Notes: generated from the letters alone by a model not told the origin. A stretch of DNA of 64,000 nt from Paraburkholderia fungorum (GCF_003610895.1 NZ_MCAS01000034.1:301513-365512); one strand, 5' to 3'; shown: positions 44,834 through 53,939, counted from the stretch's first letter. A program made the numbers and translations.

Positions 44834-46274
44834 AACCGACCTCAGGCGCCATGATCTGCTGATAGACGGCAAGCGTTTGCCGCCCGGCACCGGTGAATAT
44901 TCCGTCGACATCAACCCGGCAACCGAAGAACCGATTGCACTGGTTGCGCAAGGCAGTGCGGCCGACGTCGATACGGCGGTACACGCGGCGCGGGCCGCGT
45001 TGAAAGTGTGGAACGCGATACGGGCAGCCGAACGGGGCCGCATCCTGGCGCGTCTCGCCGGCCTGATGCGCGCGAATCTGGAAGAACTTGCGGCGCTGGA
45101 AAGCCTCGACGCGGGCAAGCCGATCTCGGCCGTGATGCGCCAGGACATTCCCGCGGCGATCGACACGCTCGAATACTACGCGGGCTGGTGCGACAAGATC
45201 AACGGACAGGTGGTGCCGGTACGTCCCGACGCATTGACGTACACGTTGCGCGAGCCGGTTGGCGTGGTCGCCGCGATCGTGCCGTGGAATTTCCCGCTGA
45301 TGATCGGCATGTGGAAAATCGCGCCCGCCCTGGCATGCGGTTGCACGCTGATCGTCAAACCGGCGGAGATTACGCCGTTGACCGCGTTGCGTATCGGCGA
45401 ACTCGCACTCGAAGCGGGCGTACCGCCGGGAGTACTGAACATTGTCACCGGCAAGGGGCGGGTGGTCGGCGATGCGCTCGTGGCGCATCCCGGCATCGAC
45501 AAAGTGACTTTCACGGGCTCGCCGTCAGTGGGGCGCGGCATTCTGCAGGGTGCGGCCGGCAACTTCAAACGCGTCACGCTGGAGCTCGGCGGCAAGTCGG
45601 CGAACCTGATCTTTCCGGATGCGAATCTCGACAATGCGGTGCGAGCCGCGGCGTCCGGCATTTTCTTCAACACGGGTCAGGTATGTTCGGCCGGCTCGCG
45701 CATTCTGGCCCACCGTGATGTGTACGACGAAGTTGTCGAGCGTCTGGCGGCGCGGGCGAAGGCGATCAAGGTCGGTGATCCGGCGGCGCGCGAAACCTCC
45801 ATGGGGCCGCTCATCTCCGCCGCGCAGATGAAGACCGTGCTCGGCTACGTCGAGGCCGGGCGCGCCGAAGGGGCGTCGCTTGTGACCGGCGGTGCGCGTG
45901 TGGGCGAGCGAGGCTTCTTCGTCGAGCCGACGGTGTTCGCCAATGTCGAGCATGAAATGCGCATTTCGCAGGAGGAGATCTTCGGGCCGGTGGCAACCGT
46001 GATTCGTTTCAACGACGAAGCCGACGCGATCCGGATTGCCAATGGCACCTTGTACAGCCTCGCGGCCGGCGTATGGAGCGCCGATATTGGCCGCGTGCAT
46101 CGCGTGGCGCGTGATCTGAAGGCCGGTACCGTGTGGATCAATACGTACGGCTATACCGACGTGCGCTTGCCTTGGGGCGGTTCCGGCGATTCCGGTTTTG
46201 GCCGCGAGCATGGCGACGTCGCGATTGAAAACTTCACCGAGCCCAAGGCGGTGTGGCTGGCGATCGATCAATAG
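44820..46274 (+). CDS. NAD(P)-dependent aldehyde dehydrogenase (betaine/aminoaldehyde dehydrogenase-like)
   Basis: A 484-residue ALDH-superfamily enzyme that oxidises an aldehyde to the acid. The cofactor region is VVAAIVPWNFPLMIGMWKIA, the general-base Glu is in LELGGKSANLIF, and the nucleophilic Cys is in FFNTGQVCSAGSR. ATG 44820 overlaps the LysR gene and has AAGGAG upstream. In an oxalate pathway it has no obvious role; in a 2-hydroxyacyl-CoA lyase pathway it would oxidise the released aldehyde. The gene ends inside a 16-bp tandem duplication. Confidence 0.92.
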   Translation: MMETETDLRRHDLLIDGKRLPPGTGEYSVDINPATEEPIALVAQGSAADVDTAVHAARAALKVWNAIRAAERGRILARLAGLMRANLEELAALESLDAGKPISAVMRQDIPAAIDTLEYYAGWCDKINGQVVPVRPDALTYTLREPVGVVAAIVPWNFPLMIGMWKIAPALACGCTLIVKPAEITPLTALRIGELALEAGVPPGVLNIVTGKGRVVGDALVAHPGIDKVTFTGSPSVGRGILQGAAGNFKRVTLELGGKSANLIFPDANLDNAVRAAASGIFFNTGQVCSAGSRILAHRDVYDEVVERLAARAKAIKVGDPAARETSMGPLISAAQMKTVLGYVEAGRAEGASLVTGGARVGERGFFVEPTVFANVEHEMRISQEEIFGPVATVIRFNDEADAIRIANGTLYSLAAGVWSADIGRVHRVARDLKAGTVWINTYGYTDVRLPWGGSGDSGFGREHGDVAIENFTEPKAVWLAIDQ

Positions 46275-46298
46275 CAGCGTAAATCAATAGCAGCGTAA
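46267..46298. repeat. 16-bp tandem duplication spanning the aldehyde dehydrogenase stop codon
   Basis: ATCAATAGCAGCGTAA occurs twice in direct succession (46267-46282 and 46283-46298). The first copy contains the TAG stop codon. It looks like a replication slippage event. Confidence 0.85.
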
Positions 46299-46301
46299 AT
46301 G

Positions 46302-46330
46302 AAGGATCGAACACCTGGTGTTCGATCCTT
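46302..46330. terminator. Perfect hairpin between convergent genes
   Basis: AAGGATCGAACAC (46302-46314) pairs with GTGTTCGATCCTT (46318-46330) around a CTG loop. The 13-bp stem sits between the plus-strand aldehyde dehydrogenase and the minus-strand reductase, fitting a bidirectional terminator even without a long T tract. Confidence 0.7.
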
Positions 46331-46374
46331 GCCTGAGGTCTCACGCGAATTGGTGGCGCAGCGCGGGCGGACGC

Positions 46375-47352
46375 TCAACCGTTTTGCAAGGCCATCCGTT
46401 CGCGCAGTTTGATCAGGGCGAGCACGACGTCGATGGTCGGGGTGGGCTCGGCAACGAGACGGCCCATTTCCTGGACCACCGTGAGCAGCGGATCGATCTC
46501 CATCGGACGGCGGTTCTCCAGATCGACCAGTGTGGAGGTCTTATGCGCGCCGACCGCACCCGCGCCGTCGATGCGTTTTTCCACATCGACGCGAAAATGC
46601 ACGCCGAACTGATCCGCAATGCGCTTGGCTTCCAGCATCATCGTACGTGATACCGTGCGCGTGCCGGGGTCGCTGGTGAGGATGTCGAGCGTGGCGTGAG
46701 TCAACGCGCTAATCGGGTTGAAGCACAGATTGCCCCACAGCTTGAGCCAGATTTCGTCGCGGATATTGTCACGGACCGGTGCATCGAAACCTGCCGCCTG
46801 CATGATCTCGTGCAGTTGCTGAATGCGTGGCGTGCGTTCGCCGCTCGGCTCGCCGATCGGGAATTTTTTGCCGTACACGTGCTTGATGACACCCGGTTCG
46901 ACGATCTCCGCGGCGGGGTACAGCACACAGCCGATTGCGCGTTCGGGGCCGAGCCTCGTCCATTGGCTGCCGTCGGGGTCAATGCTGGCAAGGCGCGTGC
47001 CGGCGAATTTTCCGCCGTGCTGGTAGAAGTACCAGTAAGGAATGCCGTTGACGCCGGTGACAATCGCCGTGTGCTTGCCGAGCAGCGGCTGCATGGTTTC
47101 GACCACACCGGGCAGCGAGTGCGCCTTCAATGTGATGATCACGAAGTCCTGCACGCCGAGTTCGCGCGGGTCCGACGTGCAGCGTACCGGCGCGCTGTAC
47201 GTTTCGCCGTCCATGATCAGCCTCGCGCCGTGTTCGCGCATTGCAGCGAGATGCGCGCCGCGCGCGACAAAGCTTACGTCCGCGCCCGCACGCGCCAGTT
47301 GCACGCCCATCAAACCGCCAATCGCTCCTGCTCCGAAGATACAGATCTTCAT
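46375..47352 (-). CDS. 2-dehydropantoate 2-reductase family protein (PanE/ApbA-like)
   Basis: A 325-residue oxidoreductase. The N-terminal Rossmann motif is FGAGAIGGLMG (residues 5-15). The C-terminal helical domain has the family Lys in EIWLKLWGNLCFNPISALT and the EIDPLLTVVQEMGRL region with its acid residue. True PanE reduces ketopantoate for pantothenate synthesis, but extra copies inside catabolic regions often act on other 2-oxoacids. ATG 47352 gives the proper start. It converges on the aldehyde dehydrogenase gene, so it is probably a separate unit. Confidence 0.88.
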   Translation of the reverse strand: MKICIFGAGAIGGLMGVQLARAGADVSFVARGAHLAAMREHGARLIMDGETYSAPVRCTSDPRELGVQDFVIITLKAHSLPGVVETMQPLLGKHTAIVTGVNGIPYWYFYQHGGKFAGTRLASIDPDGSQWTRLGPERAIGCVLYPAAEIVEPGVIKHVYGKKFPIGEPSGERTPRIQQLHEIMQAAGFDAPVRDNIRDEIWLKLWGNLCFNPISALTHATLDILTSDPGTRTVSRTMMLEAKRIADQFGVHFRVDVEKRIDGAGAVGAHKTSTLVDLENRRPMEIDPLLTVVQEMGRLVAEPTPTIDVVLALIKLRERMALQNG

Positions 47353-47617
47353 GATGCCGCCCCTGTGACGATGAGAACTCGCTTGCCCGGCGCCGCGCAT
47401 GGTCTTGCCGCGATGGCGGGTTATTGATCGAGCATAGGGGTGCGAGACGATTGACGACAGTTAAAGTTTCTGCGGCGGTGTATTCGTTATTGTTTATGGT
47501 TGGGCCAATGGACTGGCTAGCAGGCCGGTTTCACCATTGCGGGCGTGGGCCGTACAACATGCATGTTTCCGGCACGATCGTTGGGTAAGCCCGGTATCTC
47601 TCTTCCGCTCCGGCGCG

Positions 47618-48238
47618 TTATGTCCGCCGCACCAGCAGAAAACTCACCCCGATCGCCCCAAGAAACGTCCCGCAACAGCGATTGAACCAGCGCCGGACCC
47701 TGGCGCGAACCAGCCACTTGCCGAGGTGCATGCCCGCCCACGAGTAAAGCGCGATCGCCACGCATTCAAGCACCAGAAAGCTTGCGCCGAGCACCGCGAA
47801 TTGCGGCAGCATCGGCTTGGCGATATCGACGAACTGCGGCAGGAACGCGGTGAAAACCAGAATCGCCTTCGGATTGCCGGCGGCCACCAGGCACTCCTGC
47901 CGCGCGATCCGCCAGAGCGACGCGTCTTCTTGCTGCATCGTGTCGATAGTGGGCGCGTCGCTACGCCACAGCTGGATTGCCAGCCAGATCAGGTAGGCGG
48001 CGCCCGCCAGCTTGATCGCAAGAAAGAACCACTCGGATGCGTGCAGCACGACCGCAAGGCCGGTTGCGGCCAGCACCAGCATCAAGGCGAACGCAACGAG
48101 CCGGCCGGCGCCGCCGAAGAAGGCCGTCATGAAGCCGTGCCGCGCGGCAACGTTGATCGATAGAAGATTGTTCGGGCCAGGTGCGAGGTTGATCGCGAAG
48201 CAGGCGGGCAGGAAGAACAGCCAGGCGGTGAGGGACAT
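47618..48238 (-). CDS. LysE/RhtB-family translocator (amino acid or metabolite exporter)
   Basis: A membrane protein of about 206 residues with some six helices. The family N-terminal motif is INLAPGPNNLLSINVAARHG, followed by the GNPKAILVFTAFLPQFVD segment. Relatives export amino acids such as lysine, threonine or homoserine lactone. ATG 48238 is used; a GTG at 48250 is possible. A second, different member lies at 52821. No operon partner is visible. Confidence 0.88.
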   Translation of the reverse strand: MSLTAWLFFLPACFAINLAPGPNNLLSINVAARHGFMTAFFGGAGRLVAFALMLVLAATGLAVVLHASEWFFLAIKLAGAAYLIWLAIQLWRSDAPTIDTMQQEDASLWRIARQECLVAAGNPKAILVFTAFLPQFVDIAKPMLPQFAVLGASFLVLECVAIALYSWAGMHLGKWLVRARVRRWFNRCCGTFLGAIGVSFLLVRRT

Positions 48239-48386
48239 GACGGCTCGCACGGAGAAGAGGACGAAACTGCGACGAATCGGGCAGGCAGGACCGCAGGCGC
48301 CAGTTACGCCCCCGATTCTGCGTTTTCCCGCTATTTCGCGATTGTAGCGAATCGGCGGACCGTGCCGATTCAGTCCGCCCGTCCGT

Positions 48387-48926
48387 TCAATTCACCGATC
48401 TAACGAAACCTGGGTCGCTGATCAACGCATCGACACTCAGTTTGACCGTGTCTTCGATGGCGATGGTATTGCTCGTGAATTTAGGCGATTTCTGCCGGAC
48501 AGTCTTGGTGGTCGAGAACACAACTTTCTGGGTTGCGGCATCGGTCACGATGTAGCGCATTTTCAGCGTCCAGAACGTGGGCGAGCGCGTGTCGTCTACC
48601 GTGAACTTCTCGATGCTGCCGCTCAGAACCTTTCTGCCCTCGGTGAGATGAAAACCGGCAATCTGCAAACTGCTCGCGATGCTGTTGCGCACGGCCTCGT
48701 TGATATCGGTTTTTAGCACGATGCCGGTCATCGCCGTGTTTTCGATCCGGTTCGGCGACACCTGGCCATTGACGGCCGCCATGTAGACGAAATCGCGGGC
48801 GGGGGCGACGCTGAGCCAGCCGGTGGGATGCGCGGCCGTTCGCGATGGACAATTCAGGCCGAACCACGACCAGGAGCAGGCAGACAGCATCAACGGCAGT
48901 GCGACGGCGCCGCAACCCTTGACCAC
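48387..48926 (-). CDS. Putative lipoprotein, 179 residues
   Basis: Not recognised. The signal peptide is short, with a lipobox LMLSAC and Cys17 as the likely lipidation site. The mature part has beta-rich segments (FWTLKMRYIVTDAATQKVVFST) that resemble small outer-membrane-associated lipoproteins. It starts at GTG 48926 with a weak ribosome binding site. No neighbour suggests a role; the flanking genes are an exporter and, divergently, a DUF2946 gene. Confidence 0.72.
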   Translation of the reverse strand: MVKGCGAVALPLMLSACSWSWFGLNCPSRTAAHPTGWLSVAPARDFVYMAAVNGQVSPNRIENTAMTGIVLKTDINEAVRNSIASSLQIAGFHLTEGRKVLSGSIEKFTVDDTRSPTFWTLKMRYIVTDAATQKVVFSTTKTVRQKSPKFTSNTIAIEDTVKLSVDALISDPGFVRSVN

Positions 48927-49243
48927 AGCGGATCTCAGGGCCTGGCGCAGGGGGCCGGGCGATGGCCGCGGAGACTGATTCTGTTGCGGCGACTTGGGCG
49001 CTGTGCTGGAAAAAGCGGCGGTCGAGGTCAGAGGGGTAGCCTTTTAAGTTGAGTCATCCCGGTGCAGAGCAGCATGGTAACAGCGAGCCGATGCGGTGCA
49101 ATAAGCGCCACGCATGTAAATGGCGAAACTTGTGTCATATCGTAGAGGCCGCTATAGCCATTATGGTGTGCCGATGGGCTTGCGATTTCGACGATGTTGC
49201 GTGGCATAATCGCACGGCTTTCATTTCTCCAACACCTCGCCAC
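48927..49243. other. Intergenic region with no supported gene
   Basis: This lies between divergent genes (lipoprotein and DUF2946). It should hold both promoters. I see no clear dyad, repeat or small gene with a ribosome binding site. Confidence 0.5.
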
Positions 49244-49624
49244 ATGCTGCGCCGCCATCTACAGAAGATCGGCAGTATCCTCGGATTGCTCGCAATCCTG
49301 ATGGCAACGCTTGCGCCTACGGTGTCGCAAGCGTTGAGCGCGCAAGAGCGTCTCGATGCAGCGCTGGTCGATCATTGTTCGGCACAGGCCGACGCGTTAG
49401 CGAGCAGTGGCGCGAGTGACTCGCATGCGCTGGCGTTTCATTGGGAAGCGTGTGGCTACTGCGGACTGCTCGCACATTTCCCGGTCGTGCCGCCGGTGCC
49501 GCTTGCCTTCGCGACTCAGGCCGCTTTCGCGCATACCGTTGTCGTCCATGCCAGCGTCAGCGCGCCGTCCGTTACGCCGCATCTCTACGCGCAGCCCCGC
49601 GCGCCACCTGCCGCCGTTCTCTGA
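49244..49624 (+). CDS. DUF2946 family protein
   Basis: A 126-residue product. One N-terminal membrane segment (IGSILGLLAILMATLAPTVSQAL) precedes a His/Cys-bearing region, and HWEACGYCGLLAHFP carries the CxxC motif of DUF2946. Proteins of this family are often found ahead of TonB-dependent receptors or copper proteins, and the next gene here is a TonB receptor. Metal (probably copper) handling is an inference. ATG 49244 gives the family-like start; the frame runs open further upstream without features. Confidence 0.72.
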   Translation: MLRRHLQKIGSILGLLAILMATLAPTVSQALSAQERLDAALVDHCSAQADALASSGASDSHALAFHWEACGYCGLLAHFPVVPPVPLAFATQAAFAHTVVVHASVSAPSVTPHLYAQPRAPPAAVL

Positions 49625-49902
49625 TCTCCGCCGGTCTGCCTGCGAGCCTGGCGTGGTGTGCTTCCACCTGGATGCCGCCTCGCCGCTGACGCGCATGCAC
49701 GCCTGAGCGCGCAGACCCTCTCTCTTACGCCGCTGGCTTTCACCGCTAGCAGTGCCTGTGCACGCTTGCATACGCAAGCGTGGGCCTGTTAGCGCGTGCT
49801 CGCCGCGCAGCCCATTCGCACGCGTACTCGACCCGATCGAATACGCGCGATAGACCACATTCAAAAAGACGCTGCCACGATGCAGCGCCGGGACCTCATC
49901 CT

Positions 49903-52008
49903 ATGTATCGATTCATCAAAAGAAGTAGTGCGCTGTCGAGCGCCGCAGTTTTTTTCGCCACGCACGCGCTCGCGCAGACCAGCAAACCGTCTGACGCTTC
50001 GGAGCCGAAACTGTTGGCGCCAGTCGTCGTGCAAGGGCAGGTTGAGCGTTCGCTGACTTCTAGCACACCGGCTCAACAGAAGCGCAAGCTCGACGAAACC
50101 GTGGGCTCGGTCGGCTTTGTGGATAGCGAGTCCTATACGAATACCTATGCCTTCACCTTGCGTGACGTGCTGAAGGACGTGCCGGGCGTGTTCGTGCAGA
50201 ACCGCTATGGGCAGGAACTGCGTCTGTCGATCCGCGGCTCGGGCATTGCCCGTTCTTACCATACGCGCGGCCTTGAAATTCTGCAGGATGGCATACCGAC
50301 CAATCTGGCTGACGGCAGCGGCGACTACTACCAGATCGATCCGCTCGCGCTGCAGGCCACCGAGGTCTACAAGGGCGGCAACGGACTCGCCTACGGATCG
50401 TCGACCCTTGGCGGCGCCATCGATTTTCTGACGCCGACCGCGCACACAGCGGCTGCGCCAAACATCTTGCGGCTCGAAGGCGGCAGTTACGGCACGGTGC
50501 GCAGCAGCGCGCAGTTTTCGCGCGTGGTGGGGCCGCTCGATTTCATCGGCACGTTCACGGTCGATCATAGCGACGGCTTCCGCCAGCATTCACGCGGCCA
50601 ATATGAGCAGTTCAACGCCAACGTCGGCTACCGTTTCAGTCCGAACGTCGAGACGCGCTTTTATCTCGGCGCCTACGTCGTCGATCAGCAATTGCCGGGC
50701 ACGCTGAGCCTGAGCGATGCGCTGAACAATCCGACGAGAGCTGCCGCCAGCGCGTTGTCAGGCGACCAGGCGCGCAACACGCGCACCGAGCGGATCGCGA
50801 ACCGCACGACGGTGAAACTCGACATCGGCCAGCTCGACATCGACACGTGGGCGATCCACAAGAGCCTGTATCACCCGATCTTTCAGGTGCTCGACCAGGA
50901 CGGCTGGACCTATGGCGTGGCGCCTCGCTATACGGCAACGCTGAACCTCGGCGGAATGCGCAACGACGTGATTGCGGGCGCACGCTTTTTCGGCGGCAAT
51001 ACGCAGGCGCGGCAGTACGTCAACGTTGCCGGCAATCGCGGCACGCAAACACTCGACGCGTCGCAGAACGCATACAACTACGAGGCCTATGTCGAGAATC
51101 GTCTGTTCTTCCTGCCGACTGTCGCACTGATGACGGGCGTCAAGGCGCTGCGTGACGTGCGTGAATATGTCGACCATGGCGGCCTCGCAGCGGACCCAAC
51201 CTATAAATCGGCAAGCCAGACCTATAACGGTATCAATCCGAAGCTCGGTTTGCTGTGGCAGCCGAATCGCGAGATTCAGGCTTTTGTCGACATCACGCGC
51301 AGCCAGGATACGCCGGATTTCACCGATCTCACGCAGTCGTTCGCGTCGACCACACGCTTCACGCCCTTGCAGTCGCAACATGCATGGACGCTCGAGATCG
51401 GAACGCGCGGCACGCGTGGCGGCGTGAGTTGGGATCTCACGGCGTATCAGTCGATGGTGCGCGATCAGTTGCTGCAATACACGACCAATCCGGATATTCC
51501 GGCCGCTACGTTCAATGCCAACAAGACCGTGTTGCGTGGTATTGAAGCCGGCGCCTCGGTCGATGTGTGGCGCGATGTCTTCAGGCCGGGTTCGGGAGAC
51601 CGGATCACGCTGTCGGGGTTATGGAATCTGAGCGATTTCCGTTTCAAGGACGATCCGCAGTATGGGTCCAAGCGGATCGCCGGCGTGCCCGTCAACGTGC
51701 TGCGCGCCGCTTTGAGTTATGCGCGGCCCAATGGTTTTCATGTTTCGGCGACCGTGGATTGGGTGCCCGCCGGCGCCTGGGCCGATGATGCCAATACGCT
51801 TCGCGTGCCGGGTTACACGTTACTCGGCTTGCAAGCCGGGATGGATTTTCGCAATGGCGTGTCGGTGTTCGTGGATGCCAGGAATCTGACCAACAAGCGC
51901 TACGTCAGCGATATCAGCACGGTGGCCAATGCCGCCACTGCGAGCGGGGCGATCTTTTATCCCGGCGAGGGGCGGAGTGTTTTTGCAGGCATCAGATACG
52001 CATTCTGA
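49903..52008 (+). CDS. TonB-dependent outer-membrane receptor
   Basis: A 701-residue receptor. The signal peptide ends at HALAQTSK (about residue 25). A TonB-box-like start follows and the plug domain shows TLRDVLKDVPGVFVQNRYGQELRLSIRG, with GLAYGSSTLGGAIDFLTPT closing it. The barrel ends in the C-terminal Phe of GIRYAF. Substrates of such receptors are metal chelates or vitamins; the DUF2946 gene 280 bp upstream hints at copper. ATG 49903 is chosen because it begins the signal peptide, since the open frame continues further up. Confidence 0.9.
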   Translation: MYRFIKRSSALSSAAVFFATHALAQTSKPSDASEPKLLAPVVVQGQVERSLTSSTPAQQKRKLDETVGSVGFVDSESYTNTYAFTLRDVLKDVPGVFVQNRYGQELRLSIRGSGIARSYHTRGLEILQDGIPTNLADGSGDYYQIDPLALQATEVYKGGNGLAYGSSTLGGAIDFLTPTAHTAAAPNILRLEGGSYGTVRSSAQFSRVVGPLDFIGTFTVDHSDGFRQHSRGQYEQFNANVGYRFSPNVETRFYLGAYVVDQQLPGTLSLSDALNNPTRAAASALSGDQARNTRTERIANRTTVKLDIGQLDIDTWAIHKSLYHPIFQVLDQDGWTYGVAPRYTATLNLGGMRNDVIAGARFFGGNTQARQYVNVAGNRGTQTLDASQNAYNYEAYVENRLFFLPTVALMTGVKALRDVREYVDHGGLAADPTYKSASQTYNGINPKLGLLWQPNREIQAFVDITRSQDTPDFTDLTQSFASTTRFTPLQSQHAWTLEIGTRGTRGGVSWDLTAYQSMVRDQLLQYTTNPDIPAATFNANKTVLRGIEAGASVDVWRDVFRPGSGDRITLSGLWNLSDFRFKDDPQYGSKRIAGVPVNVLRAALSYARPNGFHVSATVDWVPAGAWADDANTLRVPGYTLLGLQAGMDFRNGVSVFVDARNLTNKRYVSDISTVANAATASGAIFYPGEGRSVFAGIRYAF

Positions 52009-52050
52009 TTCCGCGTTTGCCCTCGTCGCGGAGGGAGGGGGGCGAAGCGG

Positions 52051-52674
52051 TCAAAAGAAACCGGCTTTGCCCTGAGTCATATCCACGAGCGCGAGCCGTG
52101 CGTCCTCTACCGCGTTGACGGGTAGCCGGATCGTCATCTTCACCAGCATTCCGTAGGCACTATCGACGAGTCCGTAACCTTCCGCTTCGATCCATCGGCG
52201 TACTTTCGCTTCGTCGGCGTAACTCACTTCGACGATCAGCGTAACCTGGGCAATCCGCTCCACGCGCGGCGCGTCCAGTAACGCCGAGGCGATCGCATCG
52301 GTATAGGCGCGCACCAGCCCGCCGGCGCCCAGCTTCACGCCGCCGTAATAGCGCACGACGGCTGCGAGCACACCATCCAGATCATGATGCCGCAGCACTT
52401 CGAGAATGGGCCGCCCAGCGGTTCCGGACGGCTCGCCGTCGTCGGACATGCCTGACTGGCCACCCGCCAGCAGCGCCCAGCACACATGCGTCGCGCCAGG
52501 GTGCGCGTCGCGCAGACGCCGCAACTCGGCCATCGCGGCGTCGCGGTCGGCAACCGGTATCGCATGCGCGATGAAACGGCTCTTACGAATCTCGAGTTCC
52601 GCGCTGAGCGGCGCGGGCAAGGTATAGGTGGGCAAGGCTAAGACTTCAGTGGACGAAAAAATCGCGGGCCTCAT
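52051..52674 (-). CDS. YigZ/IMPACT family protein
   Basis: About 207 residues. The UPF0029 N-terminal domain has EIRKSRFIAHAIPV, HVCWALLAGGQSGMSDDGEP and GTAGRPILEVL, followed by VVRYYGGVKLGAGGLVRAY; a second domain ends TQGKAGFF. The family is widespread and linked to translation regulation in eukaryotes (IMPACT), with no defined bacterial role. The start is uncertain: ATG 52674 gives a short extension, and a TTG at 52635 would give the most family-like N-terminus. It converges with the TonB receptor. Confidence 0.85.
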   Translation of the reverse strand: MRPAIFSSTEVLALPTYTLPAPLSAELEIRKSRFIAHAIPVADRDAAMAELRRLRDAHPGATHVCWALLAGGQSGMSDDGEPSGTAGRPILEVLRHHDLDGVLAAVVRYYGGVKLGAGGLVRAYTDAIASALLDAPRVERIAQVTLIVEVSYADEAKVRRWIEAEGYGLVDSAYGMLVKMTIRLPVNAVEDARLALVDMTQGKAGFF

Positions 52675-52820
52675 GCGCCATGTGCGTCTCATATGGCGTC
52701 TCATGCGGCCCCGCGTCCGCCATGGTAACGGATCGCCGACGCGTAATCGGCGAATGTCTATAATCGTCTGCTTGAACGCGCGCCTGTCCACCGAAGCGGG
52801 CGCGCCACTGAGGAGACGAC

Positions 52821-53447
52821 ATGCTTGATCTTTCTACGCTGGGAACGTTCGTTGCCGTTGTATTGGGGCTTTTTCTGATTCCCGGTCCGGCCGTGCTGCT
52901 GGTTTTGACACGCACGGTGCATGGCGGGCGCAAGGCCGGCATACTCACCGGTCTCGGTATCGCGGTGGGTGATTTCATCCATACGCTAGGCGCGGCGGTC
53001 GGGCTGTCGGCCTTGCTGATGACCTCGGCACTCGCCTTCAATGCCGTGAAATTCGTCGGCGCCGCATATCTGGTCTACCTGGGCATTCGCGCCTTGCGCG
53101 AAAAGCAGGCGAGCACGCATTTGCCGGCGGTTGCGCCGGTATCCGCCTCCAAAGCTTTCTTGCAGGCGATTCCCGCCGAAGTGTTGAATCCCAAGACCGC
53201 GCTGTTTTTCCTCGCGTTCCTGCCGCAGTTCGTTCACCCTGAGCACGGCGCCTCATTCCCGCAGTTCGCCACGCTCGGGCTGATCTTCGTGGGCATGAGC
53301 GCGCTTTATACAACGCTGATCGTGCTGACCATTCGTCCGCTGGGCAAACTCGTCAAGCGCCTGACCTGGCTTAGCCGCTGGCAAAACAAGATTATCGGCG
53401 TGCTGTTTATTTCGCTCGGCCTGCGCGTCGCCACGCAAACGCGCTGA
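52821..53447 (+). CDS. LysE/RhtB-family translocator
   Basis: A 208-residue membrane protein with about six helices. The family signature FLIPGPAVLLVLTRTVHGGRK at the N-terminus is split by a Pro-Gly turn, and NPKTALFFLAFLPQFV lies in the middle. GAGGAGACGAC precedes ATG 52821. It differs from the LysE gene at 47618 and is not linked to it. Substrate unknown. Confidence 0.9.
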   Translation: MLDLSTLGTFVAVVLGLFLIPGPAVLLVLTRTVHGGRKAGILTGLGIAVGDFIHTLGAAVGLSALLMTSALAFNAVKFVGAAYLVYLGIRALREKQASTHLPAVAPVSASKAFLQAIPAEVLNPKTALFFLAFLPQFVHPEHGASFPQFATLGLIFVGMSALYTTLIVLTIRPLGKLVKRLTWLSRWQNKIIGVLFISLGLRVATQTR

Positions 53448-53535
53448 TCCAGCGGCACTCACCTCGCCGCGCGCCGTTTTTTCGTCTGGGCACGGGTACA
53501 GAAATACGCCGGCTAGTTCGAGCGCTACGCTCGAA

Positions 53536-53904
53536 CTAGATATTCCGGCGCTGCCGCCTCAAGCGGCCCTCACGTGCGTACTCCATCTGGCCCTGGGTGC
53601 GCACGGCGAGCTTTTCCTGTGCGGCGCGGCTCATCTGCCGCGTATCGTCGATATCCCCGACACGCAGCACTTCTTGCGCGATTCGTATACGTAGCGTCAT
53701 TAATGGTTCGCCGCGCTCGACCAGCGTGCGGTCGGCGGCGCGCGCCTGCTGGACGCCGCTGTCGATCAGGTTGCGCAACTCCAGCAGCGTGAGCCGCTGG
53801 CGTTGAATCTCGAGGATGAGCCGCTGGACGGCCTGCTCGTCGCGCGTACGCCACCAGGCGCGCAGTTCGGCTAGCGTGGGCGGATCGAAGGGAGGAAGAC
53901 GCAT
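53536..53904 (-). CDS. Uncharacterised 122-residue protein under an apparent LexA box
   Basis: Not recognised. The product is soluble, basic and almost entirely helical (EQAVQRLILEIQRQRLTLLE in the middle, a polybasic end RLRRQRRNI). It has no Cys and no transmembrane segment. Its distinguishing feature is a 20-bp LexA-type palindrome 16-35 bp upstream of ATG 53904, where it would overlap the promoter. That suggests SOS induction. A role in DNA repair or damage response would be a guess. Confidence 0.7.
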   Translation of the reverse strand: MRLPPFDPPTLAELRAWWRTRDEQAVQRLILEIQRQRLTLLELRNLIDSGVQQARAADRTLVERGEPLMTLRIRIAQEVLRVGDIDDTRQMSRAAQEKLAVRTQGQMEYAREGRLRRQRRNI

Positions 53905-53919
53905 TGCTCAGACGAAAAG

Positions 53920-53939
53920 TACTGTATATATGTACAGTA
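53920..53939. promoter_or_regulatory. LexA (SOS) box
   Basis: TACTGTATATATGTACAGTA contains the CTGT-N8-ACAG core of the proteobacterial LexA consensus and is palindromic apart from the central bases. It lies directly ahead of the gene at 53536-53904. Confidence 0.75.
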
